Of a stretch of 64,000 bases of DNA, positions 18,349-25,886 are shown piece after piece. Made by a program: the position numbers and the translations under genes. The notes under the pieces are model-generated. The model was not told the origin of the DNA. It saw nothing but the letters and a program-made list of their open reading frames with translations, and made no database searches. How positions within the stretch are numbered: position 1 is the first letter of the stretch; each line of letters opens with the position of its first letter. The stretch is from Isoalcanivorax pacificus W11-5 (GTDB taxonomy: Bacteria; Pseudomonadota; Gammaproteobacteria; Pseudomonadales; Alcanivoracaceae): positions 2,046,001 to 2,110,000 of the forward strand of contig NZ_CP004387.1 in NCBI RefSeq assembly GCF_000299335.2. Reading direction: 5' to 3'.

Positions 18349-18440
18349 AGCGATTTTCACGGGATGACGTGCGCGGCGTAGTTGAGGGTTTTGTTGTGCT
18401 GCTGATCATTGCGGCGCTGACATGGCAGGGGACTATCTGA
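18345..18440 (+). CDS. 31-residue single-helix peptide
   Basis: MKRFSRDDVRGVVEG then a hydrophobic FVVLLIIAALTW and a short end. GGGGGTG lies just before the ATG, and the frame overlaps the gene before by ATGA and touches the rep start (TGATG). A small membrane peptide, perhaps a virion or lysis peptide; inference. Confidence 0.5.
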   Translation: MKRFSRDDVRGVVEGFVVLLIIAALTWQGTI

Positions 18441-19549
18441 TGAATGGTGTGGTTGGCAACCAGACACCGATTGCAGGCAGCGAATTGGTGAAACTGGCCG
18501 CGCTCGCCGGCTACGTTGGCGACACGCTGCCGGGTGGTCGCATTGAGCAGCACGAAAACCTGCGCTGGGCGGCGAAGGCCGCTGGCCCGGCATGGGGCGA
18601 CGTGGGCGGGGAATACATCCGCACGGCAATGCGCGTCGGCTATTACAAGGCAAACGTCAAACTGCGCGAGCACCAGCCACTGGTGCGCGGCGACCTGTAT
18701 CTGGCCGCCGATGATGCCGATATCCGTTCATTCTGCGACCGCCGGGCAAAAGAGTGTGGCCGGGTGCTGGCTGTGGCCATGGGCAACAGTGCAAACCTGC
18801 GGGCGCCGCTGATTGATCCGGTGATAGAGGGGCTGCGCGAGTGCATGCCTGTGCTGGATCGCTACGGCTTGGACTGGCCGGCACCGAGTAGCCGCATCAC
18901 CGGGCCGGGCGCGGACCTGATGCCGTTGGTGCGCCGTTTGTGCTGCCATATCTGGTGGCGCCGGCAGGTGCGCCGGTTGCAAGCGCGTGAGGTGGACCAG
19001 TTGGCGCGGCAGCGCGAGCGGGTGGCGAAGTACCGGGAGTGTTATTGCTCGGATTTTGTCGTGCAGAACCGCCGGGCGGCGCAGCGCCGCAATCTGGAAA
19101 CACTGTCGCAGACCGTCGCGGTGAATGACGCCGGTCAAGAATACACACTCGCCGAACTGTCCGAGCTGGGTGTCAGCAACCTTGAAAACCGCCGCGCTGA
19201 ACTGATGACGCGCATCTCCGGTTTTGAAAAAGTGGCTGAGCAACGGGGTCACGTTGGTGAATTCTGGACGTTCACCACGGCCAGCCGCTGGCACCGCATG
19301 CGCTGGTTGAGCAAGGCGCGCCGGGCCGTGCCCGTGAGCCGCTGGAACGGCAGCACGCCGCGTCAGGTGCAGGACTGGCTGTGCATCCTCTGGGCACGTA
19401 TCCGCGCTGATCTGGACCGGCTGGGTATCCGTGTTTACGGCTTCCGGGTGGTCGAGCCGCACCATGACGGCACACCACACTGGCACCTTTTGGTTTTCAT
19501 GCGCGAGGCAGACCGCCGGGCAGCAAGGTGTGCCGCAAGCATCTGCTGA
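18440..19549 (+). CDS. Rolling-circle Rep (gpA family), N-terminal half with HUH motif
   Basis: About 369 residues. The metal-binding HUH motif of superfamily-I rolling-circle initiators is near the end ([13 protein letters not shown]); a basic region and [15 protein letters not shown] precede it. The frame stops just after the HUH motif at 19549, while the catalytic tyrosines are in another frame from 19528. The two parts together make about 632 residues, near the size of the PM2 P12 initiator. AGGGGA precedes ATG 18440 by seven bases. A one-base loss in the overlap (or a sequence error) would explain the split. Confidence 0.82.
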   Translation: MNGVVGNQTPIAGSELVKLAALAGYVGDTLPGGRIEQHENLRWAAKAAGPAWGDVGGEYIRTAMRVGYYKANVKLREHQPLVRGDLYLAADDADIRSFCDRRAKECGRVLAVAMGNSANLRAPLIDPVIEGLRECMPVLDRYGLDWPAPSSRITGPGADLMPLVRRLCCHIWWRRQVRRLQAREVDQLARQRERVAKYRECYCSDFVVQNRRAAQRRNLETLSQTVAVNDAGQEYTLAELSELGVSNLENRRAELMTRISGFEKVAEQRGHVGEFWTFTTASRWHRMRWLSKARRAVPVSRWNGSTPRQVQDWLCILWARIRADLDRLGIRVYGFRVVEPHHDGTPHWHLLVFMREADRRAARCAASIC

Positions 19550-20337
19550 GTGATGACGGCGCGGAACGGGGTGCGTGGCGTGCACGCTTCGTTGCAAAGG
19601 CGATGGACCCGGCCAAAGGCACCGCGTCGGGCTATATCGCCAAGTACATAGCGAAAAACATTGATGGCCGTGGCGTGCGTGGTGCGCTGCAGTTGCAGGA
19701 TGACGACAGCGGGCTGGCGATGGAGGCCGGGGCGGAGCGTGTGCGCGCCTGGGCGAGTGCGTGGGGCATCCGGCAGTTCCAGCAGATCGGCGGGCCGAGT
19801 GTCACGGTGTGGCGCGAATTACGGCGCCTGATGAGTGAGTGCGAGCCGGGCACTGATGACCTGTTCGGGAATGTTGCCGTTGAAGCAGCGGGCGATGCGG
19901 CAGATTGCGGTGATTGGGCCGCCTTCGTTGAGTACATGGGTGGGCCGTGCCTGCCGCGCTGTGAGCGGCCAGCGTTGCCGGCGTACTGGATCGAGAATAC
20001 CCCTATAGGTACACCGGGCCGCGATGTCACTAGGTACGGTGACGATGCGAAGGGGGCCGTATTCGGTGTGTGGGTCAGGCGTTGCGAGGTCGTGGACGGT
20101 GAGTTTTATGGTCCGGTGCTGACACGGTTCTACCGCTGGGAAATCGAGCACCGCCCGCCTGCGCGTCAGGCGCTGCCGGACGGGCCGGGCGTGGATGCCC
20201 TGTTGGGCGCTGGTCTGATGTCAGAAATGTCAGGGCAGCGCCTGATGGCGCTGGTTGATGGGATTTTCGGTGCCGGTGCGCAGCACCGGGACCGTAATGC
20301 GGCGCCGGCAGGCGGCGCCTTGGAGTTCTGTCAGTAA
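19528..20337 (+). CDS. Rolling-circle Rep (gpA family), C-terminal half with YxxxY
   Basis: 269 residues from an in-frame GTG, continuing the gpA alignment: [17 protein letters not shown], then the two-tyrosine catalytic motif [12 protein letters not shown] that nicks and rejoins DNA. The GTG at 19528 is simply the first start-like codon; no ribosome site is visible, so separate translation is doubtful. Read with the half before it, the frame must step back one base. One CCTATAGG palindrome lies inside it at 20002. Confidence 0.8.
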   Translation: MCRKHLLSDDGAERGAWRARFVAKAMDPAKGTASGYIAKYIAKNIDGRGVRGALQLQDDDSGLAMEAGAERVRAWASAWGIRQFQQIGGPSVTVWRELRRLMSECEPGTDDLFGNVAVEAAGDAADCGDWAAFVEYMGGPCLPRCERPALPAYWIENTPIGTPGRDVTRYGDDAKGAVFGVWVRRCEVVDGEFYGPVLTRFYRWEIEHRPPARQALPDGPGVDALLGAGLMSEMSGQRLMALVDGIFGAGAQHRDRNAAPAGGALEFCQ

Positions 20338-20657
20338 CTGTACGGGTGAGATTCACCGGGGGATATCGAGATGGCAAGAAAGAACGGCGCCGTGACCGTG
20401 GCGCGAATGGACTGCATGTCACCGGACTGTGGCGAGCGTGTGGCGGTGTTTCAGAACGCGCTGGGGTATCTGTACACCCGGTGCCCGGAGTGCGCCTGTG
20501 ACCAGCGCAAGGGCGCCGGGCATCAGGCATACATCTGGCGCCATATGGAGCCGGTGGCGGGCGTGGAAATTGTGCGCCCGCCGAATTTGCCGGACGGGTA
20601 CGGGGAGCCGGGGCAGCCGCCGCAGTCCGCGCCGCCCGTGCCGGCGGAACCTATAGG
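20002..20657. repeat. CCTATAGG palindromes, copies 1 and 2
   Basis: Copy 1 at 20002-20009 and copy 2 at 20650-20657. Copy 2 runs into a perfect odd palindrome TAGGTAC-A-GTACCTA (20654-20668). Both lie inside coding sequence. Copy 3 is at 22004-22011. Confidence 0.7.
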
Positions 20658-20778
20658 TACAGTACCTACGGTGCAGAGTGAAAAGCGGGGTGGTGGTCTG
20701 GTCTGGTTGGCGCTGGGCCTGTTGGGTGTCGGCGTGGCCACGGTGGCCAGCGCCGCAGGTGCGGGGAGTCAGGTATGA
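20371..20778 (+). CDS. Zn-ribbon protein with C-terminal membrane helix
   Basis: 135 residues. Cysteine pairs in CMSPDCGERV and RCPECACDQ suggest a zinc ribbon; a proline-rich linker follows, then a hydrophobic LVWLALGLLGVGVATVASAA. Such small one-helix proteins surround the capsid gene in membrane-containing phages, so a virion or packaging role is inferred. Ends in ATGA with the next gene. Confidence 0.6.
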   Translation: MARKNGAVTVARMDCMSPDCGERVAVFQNALGYLYTRCPECACDQRKGAGHQAYIWRHMEPVAGVEIVRPPNLPDGYGEPGQPPQSAPPVPAEPIGTVPTVQSEKRGGGLVWLALGLLGVGVATVASAAGAGSQV

Positions 20779-21347
20779 GCAAGGGCAAGGTGGAAGGTAT
20801 GGACGCTGAACAGATCGACGGTGCCGAGTTGGTGCAGGAGCCGGGGCAGGGGCCTGCGCAGCAGTCGCTGGACAATCTGGACGCGCTGGACGCTGCCGAG
20901 CAGGCGGCGGCAACGCCGGAGGCCAGTGCGGAGTATGAGGAACAGCGGCAACAGAACGAACAGGCGGCGCAGTTGGGCGCGCATATGGCAGTAGGTTTTA
21001 CCGCGAAGATGCTGGAAATGCGGCTGCCCTACCTGCGGATCAGTGAGGGCGACAAGCGCGAGCTGGCCGAGTCGTTGGCGCCGGTGCTGGCCAAGCACGG
21101 CGGGGGTGGTGAGGTGCCGGCGTGGCTGGTGCCCTATCTGGATGAAATACGCTTCGGCATGAAACTGGCCGGCGTTGGCTTCGGATTGTGGTTGCAACAT
21201 CAGGCGCACGTCGCGCAGCAAGCGATAGAGCGTGCGCGGCAGGAGAGCCGGGAGCCACTGCGCCGGGTGGTTGAGCAGCCGCCGGCAATGGTGATCAGCG
21301 CGCCGGCTGTGGTGGCTGATCCGCTGGACCCCAGCGCGCAGGAGTGA
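20775..21347 (+). CDS. Phage protein of unknown function upstream of the ATPase
   Basis: 190 residues. An acidic, Gln/Ala-rich N-terminal half (predicted helical) is followed by RLPYLRISEGDKRELAESLA and a weakly hydrophobic helix GMKLAGVGFGLWLQH. Position directly before the packaging ATPase, two bases apart, suggests a partner in packaging or a membrane protein of the virion; inference only. Confidence 0.55.
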   Translation: MSKGKVEGMDAEQIDGAELVQEPGQGPAQQSLDNLDALDAAEQAAATPEASAEYEEQRQQNEQAAQLGAHMAVGFTAKMLEMRLPYLRISEGDKRELAESLAPVLAKHGGGGEVPAWLVPYLDEIRFGMKLAGVGFGLWLQHQAHVAQQAIERARQESREPLRRVVEQPPAMVISAPAVVADPLDPSAQE

Positions 21348-21349
21348 CC

Positions 21350-22030
21350 ATGCGATATCAACCCGTCAACCCGGACCCGTCGAAGCGAGCGCGGCACACG
21401 CTGTACCTCGCCACCACGGGCGGCGGCAAGTCTCAGGCCGTGAGGCAGAACCCGGTGATCCCGTGGGCGGACAAGTCAAGCCGGATCATCATGTGGGATC
21501 AGGCTGGGGATTACCCCGGCCTGCATTGCGACACCCGGCAGGGCTTCGTGCGAGCGCTGAAAAAGGGGCTGGCCAGCGGCGGCGGCGTGCAGGTTGCCTT
21601 TGCGGGCGTTGCCACGGTGGAAAATTGGGAATGGTGGTGTGAAGTGTGCTGGTCGGTGCTGGATGGCCGCTATGACACGCACATGATCGCGGAAGAGCTG
21701 TCAGCGGTTTGCGCGGGCGCAGGCAAGGCAACGCCGAATGCGGCGGTGCTGCTGAACCAGTCGCGGAAGTACGGTGGCATTTTCCACGGTGTCAGCCAGA
21801 AGCCGCAGGAGGTGGCCAAGACCTTCTATGATCAGGCGGCATTCAAGTGGATCGGCCAGCAGAAAGGGGTGGCAATGCAGCGCCGGATGGCGGCGGAAAT
21901 CGGTGTCACGCAACAGGACATTGCCGGGCTGGAGGAGTTGCAGTTTTTCGTGGATGACGGCAGCGCCCGGCGGCCTGAGCTGGTCAAGTTGAAGTACCGG
22001 AAACCTATAGGGGTGAGGTGGGCGGCCTGA
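21350..22030 (+). CDS. Genome-packaging ATPase, HerA/FtsK superfamily (PM2 P9-like)
   Basis: 226 residues, the size of the PM2 P9 ATPase. Walker A is ATTGGGKSQ near the N-terminus, Walker B-like IIMWDQAGDYPG, and a later sensor region VLLNQSRKYGGIFHGVSQKP. It would pump the genome into the membrane vesicle of preformed capsids. Start at ATG 21350 is set by AGGAG five bases ahead, overlapping the stop of the preceding gene region. Zot of filamentous phages is related but longer and has a membrane helix, absent here. Confidence 0.85.
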   Translation: MRYQPVNPDPSKRARHTLYLATTGGGKSQAVRQNPVIPWADKSSRIIMWDQAGDYPGLHCDTRQGFVRALKKGLASGGGVQVAFAGVATVENWEWWCEVCWSVLDGRYDTHMIAEELSAVCAGAGKATPNAAVLLNQSRKYGGIFHGVSQKPQEVAKTFYDQAAFKWIGQQKGVAMQRRMAAEIGVTQQDIAGLEELQFFVDDGSARRPELVKLKYRKPIGVRWAA

Positions 22031-22049
22031 CCGCCCCGTACCTAACGGG

Positions 22050-22064
22050 TGTTGTACCTATAGG
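22050..22064 (+). repeat. 15-bp direct repeat, left copy, around the VapBC cassette
   Basis: TGTTGTACCTATAGG, identical to 22822-22836. It contains CCTATAGG copy 4. It lies just after the ATPase gene, whose last codons hold copy 3 (22004-22011). Confidence 0.75.
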
Positions 22065-22068
22065 GCTG

Positions 22069-22086
22069 TGGTAAGCTGTCTTACCA
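22069..22086. promoter_or_regulatory. Operator-like inverted repeat before vapB
   Basis: TGGTAAG-CTGT-CTTACCA, 7-base arms with a 4-base spacer, 22 bases before the antitoxin start. AbrB-type antitoxins usually bind such palindromes in their own promoter. Confidence 0.6.
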
Positions 22087-22107
22087 GACTTACAGGAGGG
22101 CCGCCCA

Positions 22108-22386
22108 ATGGCAGAAACAGAGGTCAGCATTTCCACGAAAGGGCAGGTAGTGATCCCCAAGGCGCTGCGGGATGCCATGCATTGGAAGGCCGGGCAAAAG
22201 CTGGTGATTGAGCAGGTCGGTAGCCGGGTGGTCATCCGGGAAAAGCCGACAGCCAAAAAGCATAGCATCCGTGAGGTGGCTGGCATGTTGAGCGAGTACG
22301 CGAAGGGCAGGCCACCAACAGAGTCGGAAATGAGCGAGGCCATAGGGCGGGGCATCGCTGACGAATACAGGAAAAGCATGAAATGA
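22108..22386 (+). CDS. vapB: AbrB/VapB-type antitoxin
   Basis: 92 residues with a swapped-hairpin AbrB DNA-binding domain: STKGQVVIPKALRDAM and VIEQVGSRVVIREKP. The C-terminal part wraps the toxin in this family. AGGAGG eight bases ahead. Overlaps the PIN toxin gene by ATGA, the standard arrangement. Likely keeps the prophage in the cell or blocks other phages; inference. Confidence 0.9.
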   Translation: MAETEVSISTKGQVVIPKALRDAMHWKAGQKLVIEQVGSRVVIREKPTAKKHSIREVAGMLSEYAKGRPPTESEMSEAIGRGIADEYRKSMK

Positions 22387-22775
22387 TCGTGGCGGACACC
22401 AATGTTGTTTTGCGCGTGCTGGTGCGAGATGACGAAAAACAAGAGGCGCAGGTGCTGGACGTGATAGCGCGTGAGGGTGTGCTGGTCCTTGATTCTGTGC
22501 TGCTGGAAGCCCGGTGGGTAATGGAGGGCTTCTATGGTATGTCGCGTGAGAAGATCGCGGCGGGGCTGGTGGCGCTGTTGACCTCGGCAGAGGTCGAAGC
22601 GGAGTCACCTTACATGGTCAAGGCGATACAGTGGTATGGCGCTGGAATGGATTTCGGGGATGCAGTGATATTGGCCGGCGCGAACCGTCACGGCGCGGAC
22701 ACGCTGGTCACCTTCGACAAGGCGTTTATCAAAAAGGCCAAGGGTAAAACCTCATGCGCTGTGCGTCAGCCATGA
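22383..22775 (+). CDS. vapC: PIN-domain VapC-type toxin ribonuclease
   Basis: 130 residues. Acidic residues of the PIN active site: Asp5 in VADTNVVLRVL, Glu in LLEARWVMEGFY, and the pair in GMDFGDAVILAGAN / LVTFDKAF. Mg-dependent RNase, held by the antitoxin encoded in front. No membrane or signal sequence. A terminator follows. Confidence 0.9.
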   Translation: MIVADTNVVLRVLVRDDEKQEAQVLDVIAREGVLVLDSVLLEARWVMEGFYGMSREKIAAGLVALLTSAEVEAESPYMVKAIQWYGAGMDFGDAVILAGANRHGADTLVTFDKAFIKKAKGKTSCAVRQP

Positions 22776-22793
22776 CCTCAAAACAGACATGAC

Positions 22794-22817
22794 AACCCGC
22801 TCCGGCGGGTTTTTTTA
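22794..22817 (+). terminator. Rho-independent terminator after vapBC
   Basis: AACCCGC-TCCG-GCGGGTT followed by seven T. It separates the toxin-antitoxin cassette from the late genes. Confidence 0.88.
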
Positions 22818-22821
22818 TGCC

Positions 22822-22839
22822 TGTTGTACCTATAGGTAC
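22822..22839. repeat. 15-bp direct repeat, right copy, with 14-bp palindrome
   Basis: TGTTGTACCTATAGG again (22822-22836), extended here to a perfect palindrome GTACCTATAGGTAC (22826-22839). Fifth copy of CCTATAGG. With the copy at 22050 it brackets exactly the operator, vapBC and terminator. Confidence 0.75.
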
Positions 22840-22942
22840 GGTACATCTTTTCGCTTCCATCCTGACCACCCGCCGCGCTTTCCTGAATAGGCACACCGGG
22901 ATGCACACCCGGAAGAACCGGGCCACCCGCCCGGCACACACG

Positions 22943-22973
22943 ACACGGCGCCCGCTCCGGCGGGCCGTGTTTT
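22943..22973 (+). terminator. Long GC-rich terminator hairpin before the late genes
   Basis: ACACGGCGCCCGC and GCGGGCCGTGT arms with a TCCG loop, then four T. Together with the terminator at 22794 it isolates the late genes, so a late promoter should lie between 22840 and 22999 or read-through must occur; I could not fix one. Confidence 0.7.
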
Positions 22974-22998
22974 CGGCTATCAGGAAAAGGGGCAACAA

Positions 22999-23097
22999 AT
23001 GGGCATTCTCAAGAATATTGGTCTGGGCGCGCTGGGCGCTGCGGGTCTGATGCTGCTGGCAAAGCATGTTCAGCCGGTCGGCAAAATCCTGCGCTGA
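22999..23097 (+). CDS. 32-residue one-helix virion-type peptide
   Basis: MGILKNIGLGALGAAGLMLL followed by a basic end (KHVQPVGKILR). AAGGGG precedes the ATG. Directly upstream of the capsid gene, where PM2-like phages carry tiny membrane proteins. Confidence 0.6.
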   Translation: MGILKNIGLGALGAAGLMLLAKHVQPVGKILR

Positions 23098-23132
23098 TCG
23101 CGGGATAACGGGGCAAAGGGGAAGGGAAAAAG

Positions 23133-23951
23133 ATGCTGCGTGTACCGCGTGAAGTGAAATCGTTTGATGGTGTGGGCTGGGGCCAGAAACCGCAGGTCAA
23201 GCTGGCCGGTGGCCCCACCTATCATGAAATCGTGTTCGAAACCAATCTGCTTCCGGAGCAGATCGTGATGGCCACGCTGTGGCTGAACGGTGATCCGATT
23301 GTGCAGATGACTGGCCAGCAGATGGTCATGCTCGAACGCTACAAAAAACACTGGGAAGAACCGGGCCGGTTCGTTATGCCGCTGGCTGATATCTCGGGCG
23401 CGAGCCTCGAAGGTCAAAGCCTGTCAGCGCTGCCGACCTTCCCGGCGGATAACCTGATTTTGCAAGTCCAGGTCGCACAGGAGCCGGCGCCGAACACGCA
23501 GGGCAGTGTTGCTCTGAAAGCTGATGCGTGGGTGTCTCGCCATGTGGGCGTGCGGTCGCATATCAGCCGGATCACTACCACCACGTTCAACGCGGGCGCC
23601 AATGGCCGGAACATTCTGGACACCCTGCCGAACAACGGGCAACTGATCCGCCGTATGCACCTGCTGGGCGATATCGCGAACCTGCGTATCCGCAAGGATA
23701 AAAACGTGGTGTACGAGCAGGACGCCGGCAAGAACGTCTACCACCTGAAACGCCGCAAGCTGGCGCCGCAGGCGGGTTATTACCATTTCGATCCTGTGCA
23801 GTCGCACTTCATCCGGGCGGAGCAATTCGATACGCGGGTAGTCGAGTCGCTGGAATTTGAGATGGACGTGAGCACGCCGGGGAACATTGCGATTTTTAGC
23901 GAAGTGCTGGAACCGCTGAAAAATCCGGTAGGCGTGCAGGCGGCAGCCTGA
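23133..23951 (+). CDS. Major capsid protein, PM2 P2-like double jelly roll
   Basis: 272 residues, close to PM2 P2 (269). Its N-terminal course (a hydrophilic start, TYHEIVFETNLLPEQI, LWLNGDPIVQMTGQQMVML) follows the order of P2: a strand, a SQIKNV-like turn, the DG-containing strand and a helix ending in basic residues. Two similar beta-rich halves can be seen, the second starting near the RRMHLLGDIANLRIRKD strand. Trimers would form the capsid shell around the inner membrane. AAGGG lies seven bases before the ATG. Confidence 0.85.
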   Translation: MLRVPREVKSFDGVGWGQKPQVKLAGGPTYHEIVFETNLLPEQIVMATLWLNGDPIVQMTGQQMVMLERYKKHWEEPGRFVMPLADISGASLEGQSLSALPTFPADNLILQVQVAQEPAPNTQGSVALKADAWVSRHVGVRSHISRITTTTFNAGANGRNILDTLPNNGQLIRRMHLLGDIANLRIRKDKNVVYEQDAGKNVYHLKRRKLAPQAGYYHFDPVQSHFIRAEQFDTRVVESLEFEMDVSTPGNIAIFSEVLEPLKNPVGVQAAA

Positions 23952-24012
23952 TATCGGAACGGGGGACACTGGCCGGCTAAGTCCGGCCAGTTATTTCTGC
24001 AAGGGGGAGAAC

Positions 24013-24336
24013 GTGCTCGGTTGGCTTGAAAAAACCGCAAAGCAGGTGCGTGACGCTGCCAGCGAAACGCTGGAAGGCATCGGCGAAGACGTGGCCGGCG
24101 CGCTGGTGGGGGCCGTATCTATTCCACCGAAAACCACTACCGACAACGGCAAAACGCAGGTGGACGTGGGCGACAACGGGACCGGGGGCACCGTGGTGCA
24201 GCCGACGCCGACCGGCGTTGTGGGCGGGATGACCGCCGGGCTGCCGTCATGGGCGGTGCCGGTGTCGTTGACGGTGGCCGGGCTGACGGTGGCCACTGTG
24301 GTGGTGGGGCTGGTCATTGGGGGGCGTAAGAAGTGA
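24013..24336 (+). CDS. Virion membrane protein, C-terminal helix
   Basis: 107 residues from GTG with GGGGGAG four bases ahead. An amphipathic N-terminus (MLGWLEKTAKQVRDAASETL), a Thr/Gly linker and a C-terminal helix (AVPVSLTVAGLTVATVVVGL) ending in basic residues. The layout repeats in the next two genes, as if the three are assembly relatives. ATGA-type overlap (GTGA) with the next gene. Confidence 0.6.
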   Translation: MLGWLEKTAKQVRDAASETLEGIGEDVAGALVGAVSIPPKTTTDNGKTQVDVGDNGTGGTVVQPTPTGVVGGMTAGLPSWAVPVSLTVAGLTVATVVVGLVIGGRKK

Positions 24337-24557
24337 TTGGCGTGCCGGGTATTTCAACGGGGGGCGGGGGCATCTCCGGGGGCATGGCGCAGTCGGGTGC
24401 GCAAGCCTCCGGCGGTACTCGTGGAAGTTCCAGTGTCGACCTGTCCTATAACCCCAGCGGCAAAGTGCCGGGCTGGGTGACACCGGTCGGCATCGGCTTG
24501 GCGATCCTGGCCGCCGGCACGCTGGTAACGGTCGCTGTGCGCGGCAGGGGGCGATGA
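24333..24557 (+). CDS. Virion membrane protein, glycine-rich
   Basis: 74 residues from GTG. Gly/Ser-rich head (STGGGGISGGMAQSG), then a helix VTPVGIGLAILAAGTLVTVA and a basic tail RGRGR. Same plan as its neighbours: soluble head, one helix near the C-terminus. Confidence 0.55.
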   Translation: MIGVPGISTGGGGISGGMAQSGAQASGGTRGSSSVDLSYNPSGKVPGWVTPVGIGLAILAAGTLVTVAVRGRGR

Positions 24558-25045
24558 TGTTCGGGGGGAGCAGTAGCAGTAACACCACGCTGGACACGGG
24601 CGATAAAAATTACCAACAGGCTGGAAACCAAGGGCTGAACCTCGCCGGTATGGATGTGCGCCGGAACAGCAGCGTCAACGCCACGGACAATTCCGGCAAT
24701 CAAGGCTTTGTGGTGGGCAATATCACTGCGCAGCGCAACAGCACCACGAATGTGAATCTGACACAAACGGATCATGGTGCGGTGGCCGGCGGCTTGGCGC
24801 TGGGAAGTCAGGCGCTCACAGAAATGAGCGATTTTGGCAGCGAGGCGTTGTTCAGCATGCAGATGCTGGCGCAGCAACAACAGGCAGCAAGCCGTGATCA
24901 GGTGAGCGAAATTGGCCGGTTGGCCGAGACGTTCCGCTCTGACGGCGCGAGCACCACGCAGCGCAACATGCTGTATCTGGGTGGCGGCCTGCTGGTGTTC
25001 AGTGCGGTGGCCATTATCGCGGTGACGTGGAAGGGGAAAAAGTAA
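24554..25045 (+). CDS. Virion membrane protein, Asn/Ser/Thr-rich head
   Basis: 163 residues. The head is rich in Asn, Thr and Gly (NNSTTNVNLTQTDHG-like), as in beta-helical or fibre-like shafts; a Gln-rich helical part follows, then LLVFSAVAIIAVTW and a lysine end. May be the internal-membrane protein linked to the vertex. Start 24554 or 24557. Confidence 0.55.
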   Translation: MMFGGSSSSNTTLDTGDKNYQQAGNQGLNLAGMDVRRNSSVNATDNSGNQGFVVGNITAQRNSTTNVNLTQTDHGAVAGGLALGSQALTEMSDFGSEALFSMQMLAQQQQAASRDQVSEIGRLAETFRSDGASTTQRNMLYLGGGLLVFSAVAIIAVTWKGKK

Positions 25046-25705
25046 ATGCGTGAAGTGCTGCAAGTAGGCGAACACGTCACCCGCGCTGCGCAGGGCGTCT
25101 ATGTGTTCATCCGGCAGGCTGACGGGCCGGTGTATATCACGGCGCTGATGCAGGATGGCCGGCAGTCCGGGCATGAGCTGTACCACGGGCAACAGGTGGA
25201 GCTTGTTGGTGAGATCCGCGAGCTGAAAATCCAGAACCTGCATGCTGCCGTGAACACGGTGGTGATCGGTACAGGATATGGCCGTTTCCACCCGCGTCAG
25301 GACGGGCAGGAAATGACCATCGTCGGCCAGTCCGATCCGCTGACAGTTGGTAACGATGATCAGCACCCGCTGCATGTCATCAATGAGTATGAACAAACGG
25401 TCGTCACTGACCCGGCGCAGCCGCTGGATGTGAAGCACCAGCCGCCGGCAGGCCAGGTCAACGCGCTGCCGGAAATTGTGCCGGACGTGACCGGCGCGGT
25501 GGTGCCGGCCAGCGCCGGGCGTCGGGCGCTGCTGCTGCGTGCTGCGCCGGACAATACAGGTCTGATCTGGCTATCCGGCGCCGCAGGTGTGGGGCTGCCA
25601 CTGGCGGCCACTGACGGCCTGTTGAAACTGGAAACCACGGCAGCGGTTGATCTGTTGGCCACCAATGCCACCGATAAAATCTTTGTGATGGAGTTGATCG
25701 CATGA
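25046..25705 (+). CDS. Late structural protein, possible vertex/penton protein
   Basis: 219 residues, beta-rich, no membrane segment. It falls in two parts: an N-terminal domain (REVLQVGEHVTRAAQGVYVF ... ELKIQNLHAAVNTVVIGTG) and a C-terminal domain with RRALLLRAAPDNTGLIWLS, which looks like the DUF-type beta-sandwich common in phage vertex and head-decoration proteins. Directly upstream of the spike module genes. Penton role is inference. Confidence 0.5.
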   Translation: MREVLQVGEHVTRAAQGVYVFIRQADGPVYITALMQDGRQSGHELYHGQQVELVGEIRELKIQNLHAAVNTVVIGTGYGRFHPRQDGQEMTIVGQSDPLTVGNDDQHPLHVINEYEQTVVTDPAQPLDVKHQPPAGQVNALPEIVPDVTGAVVPASAGRRALLLRAAPDNTGLIWLSGAAGVGLPLAATDGLLKLETTAAVDLLATNATDKIFVMELIA

Positions 25706-25884
25706 ATGTAGCGAATCGCATTTCAACGCTGGCCGAGCAGAACGATGTGGAGTTTGAGGCACGCGGCAATGATGCAAACGATATTGCAGCGCTGGCCGAG
25801 GCACTGGAAATCGAACTGGATTATGCCGGCAGCGATGATAACGCGCTGGACTTCTTGGAAGCTGAGTTGGCAGAGGCCGCATAA
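25702..25884 (+). CDS. 60-residue stand-alone spike-module protein
   Basis: It carries two copies of a motif with the core YAGSDDNALDFLEAEL (second copy) and ARGNDANDIAALAEALEIEL (first copy). The same module opens the next gene. ATGA overlap with the gene before. It may be a plug or an assembly partner for the spike base; inference. Confidence 0.6.
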   Translation: MNVANRISTLAEQNDVEFEARGNDANDIAALAEALEIELDYAGSDDNALDFLEAELAEAA

Positions 25885-25886
25885 CA

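Noticed and set aside
19500-19549. Programmed -1 frameshift in rep
   Set aside because: The overlap reads GGGCAGCAAGGTG, which has no usual slip heptamer and no clear stimulating hairpin; a single-base change is simpler.
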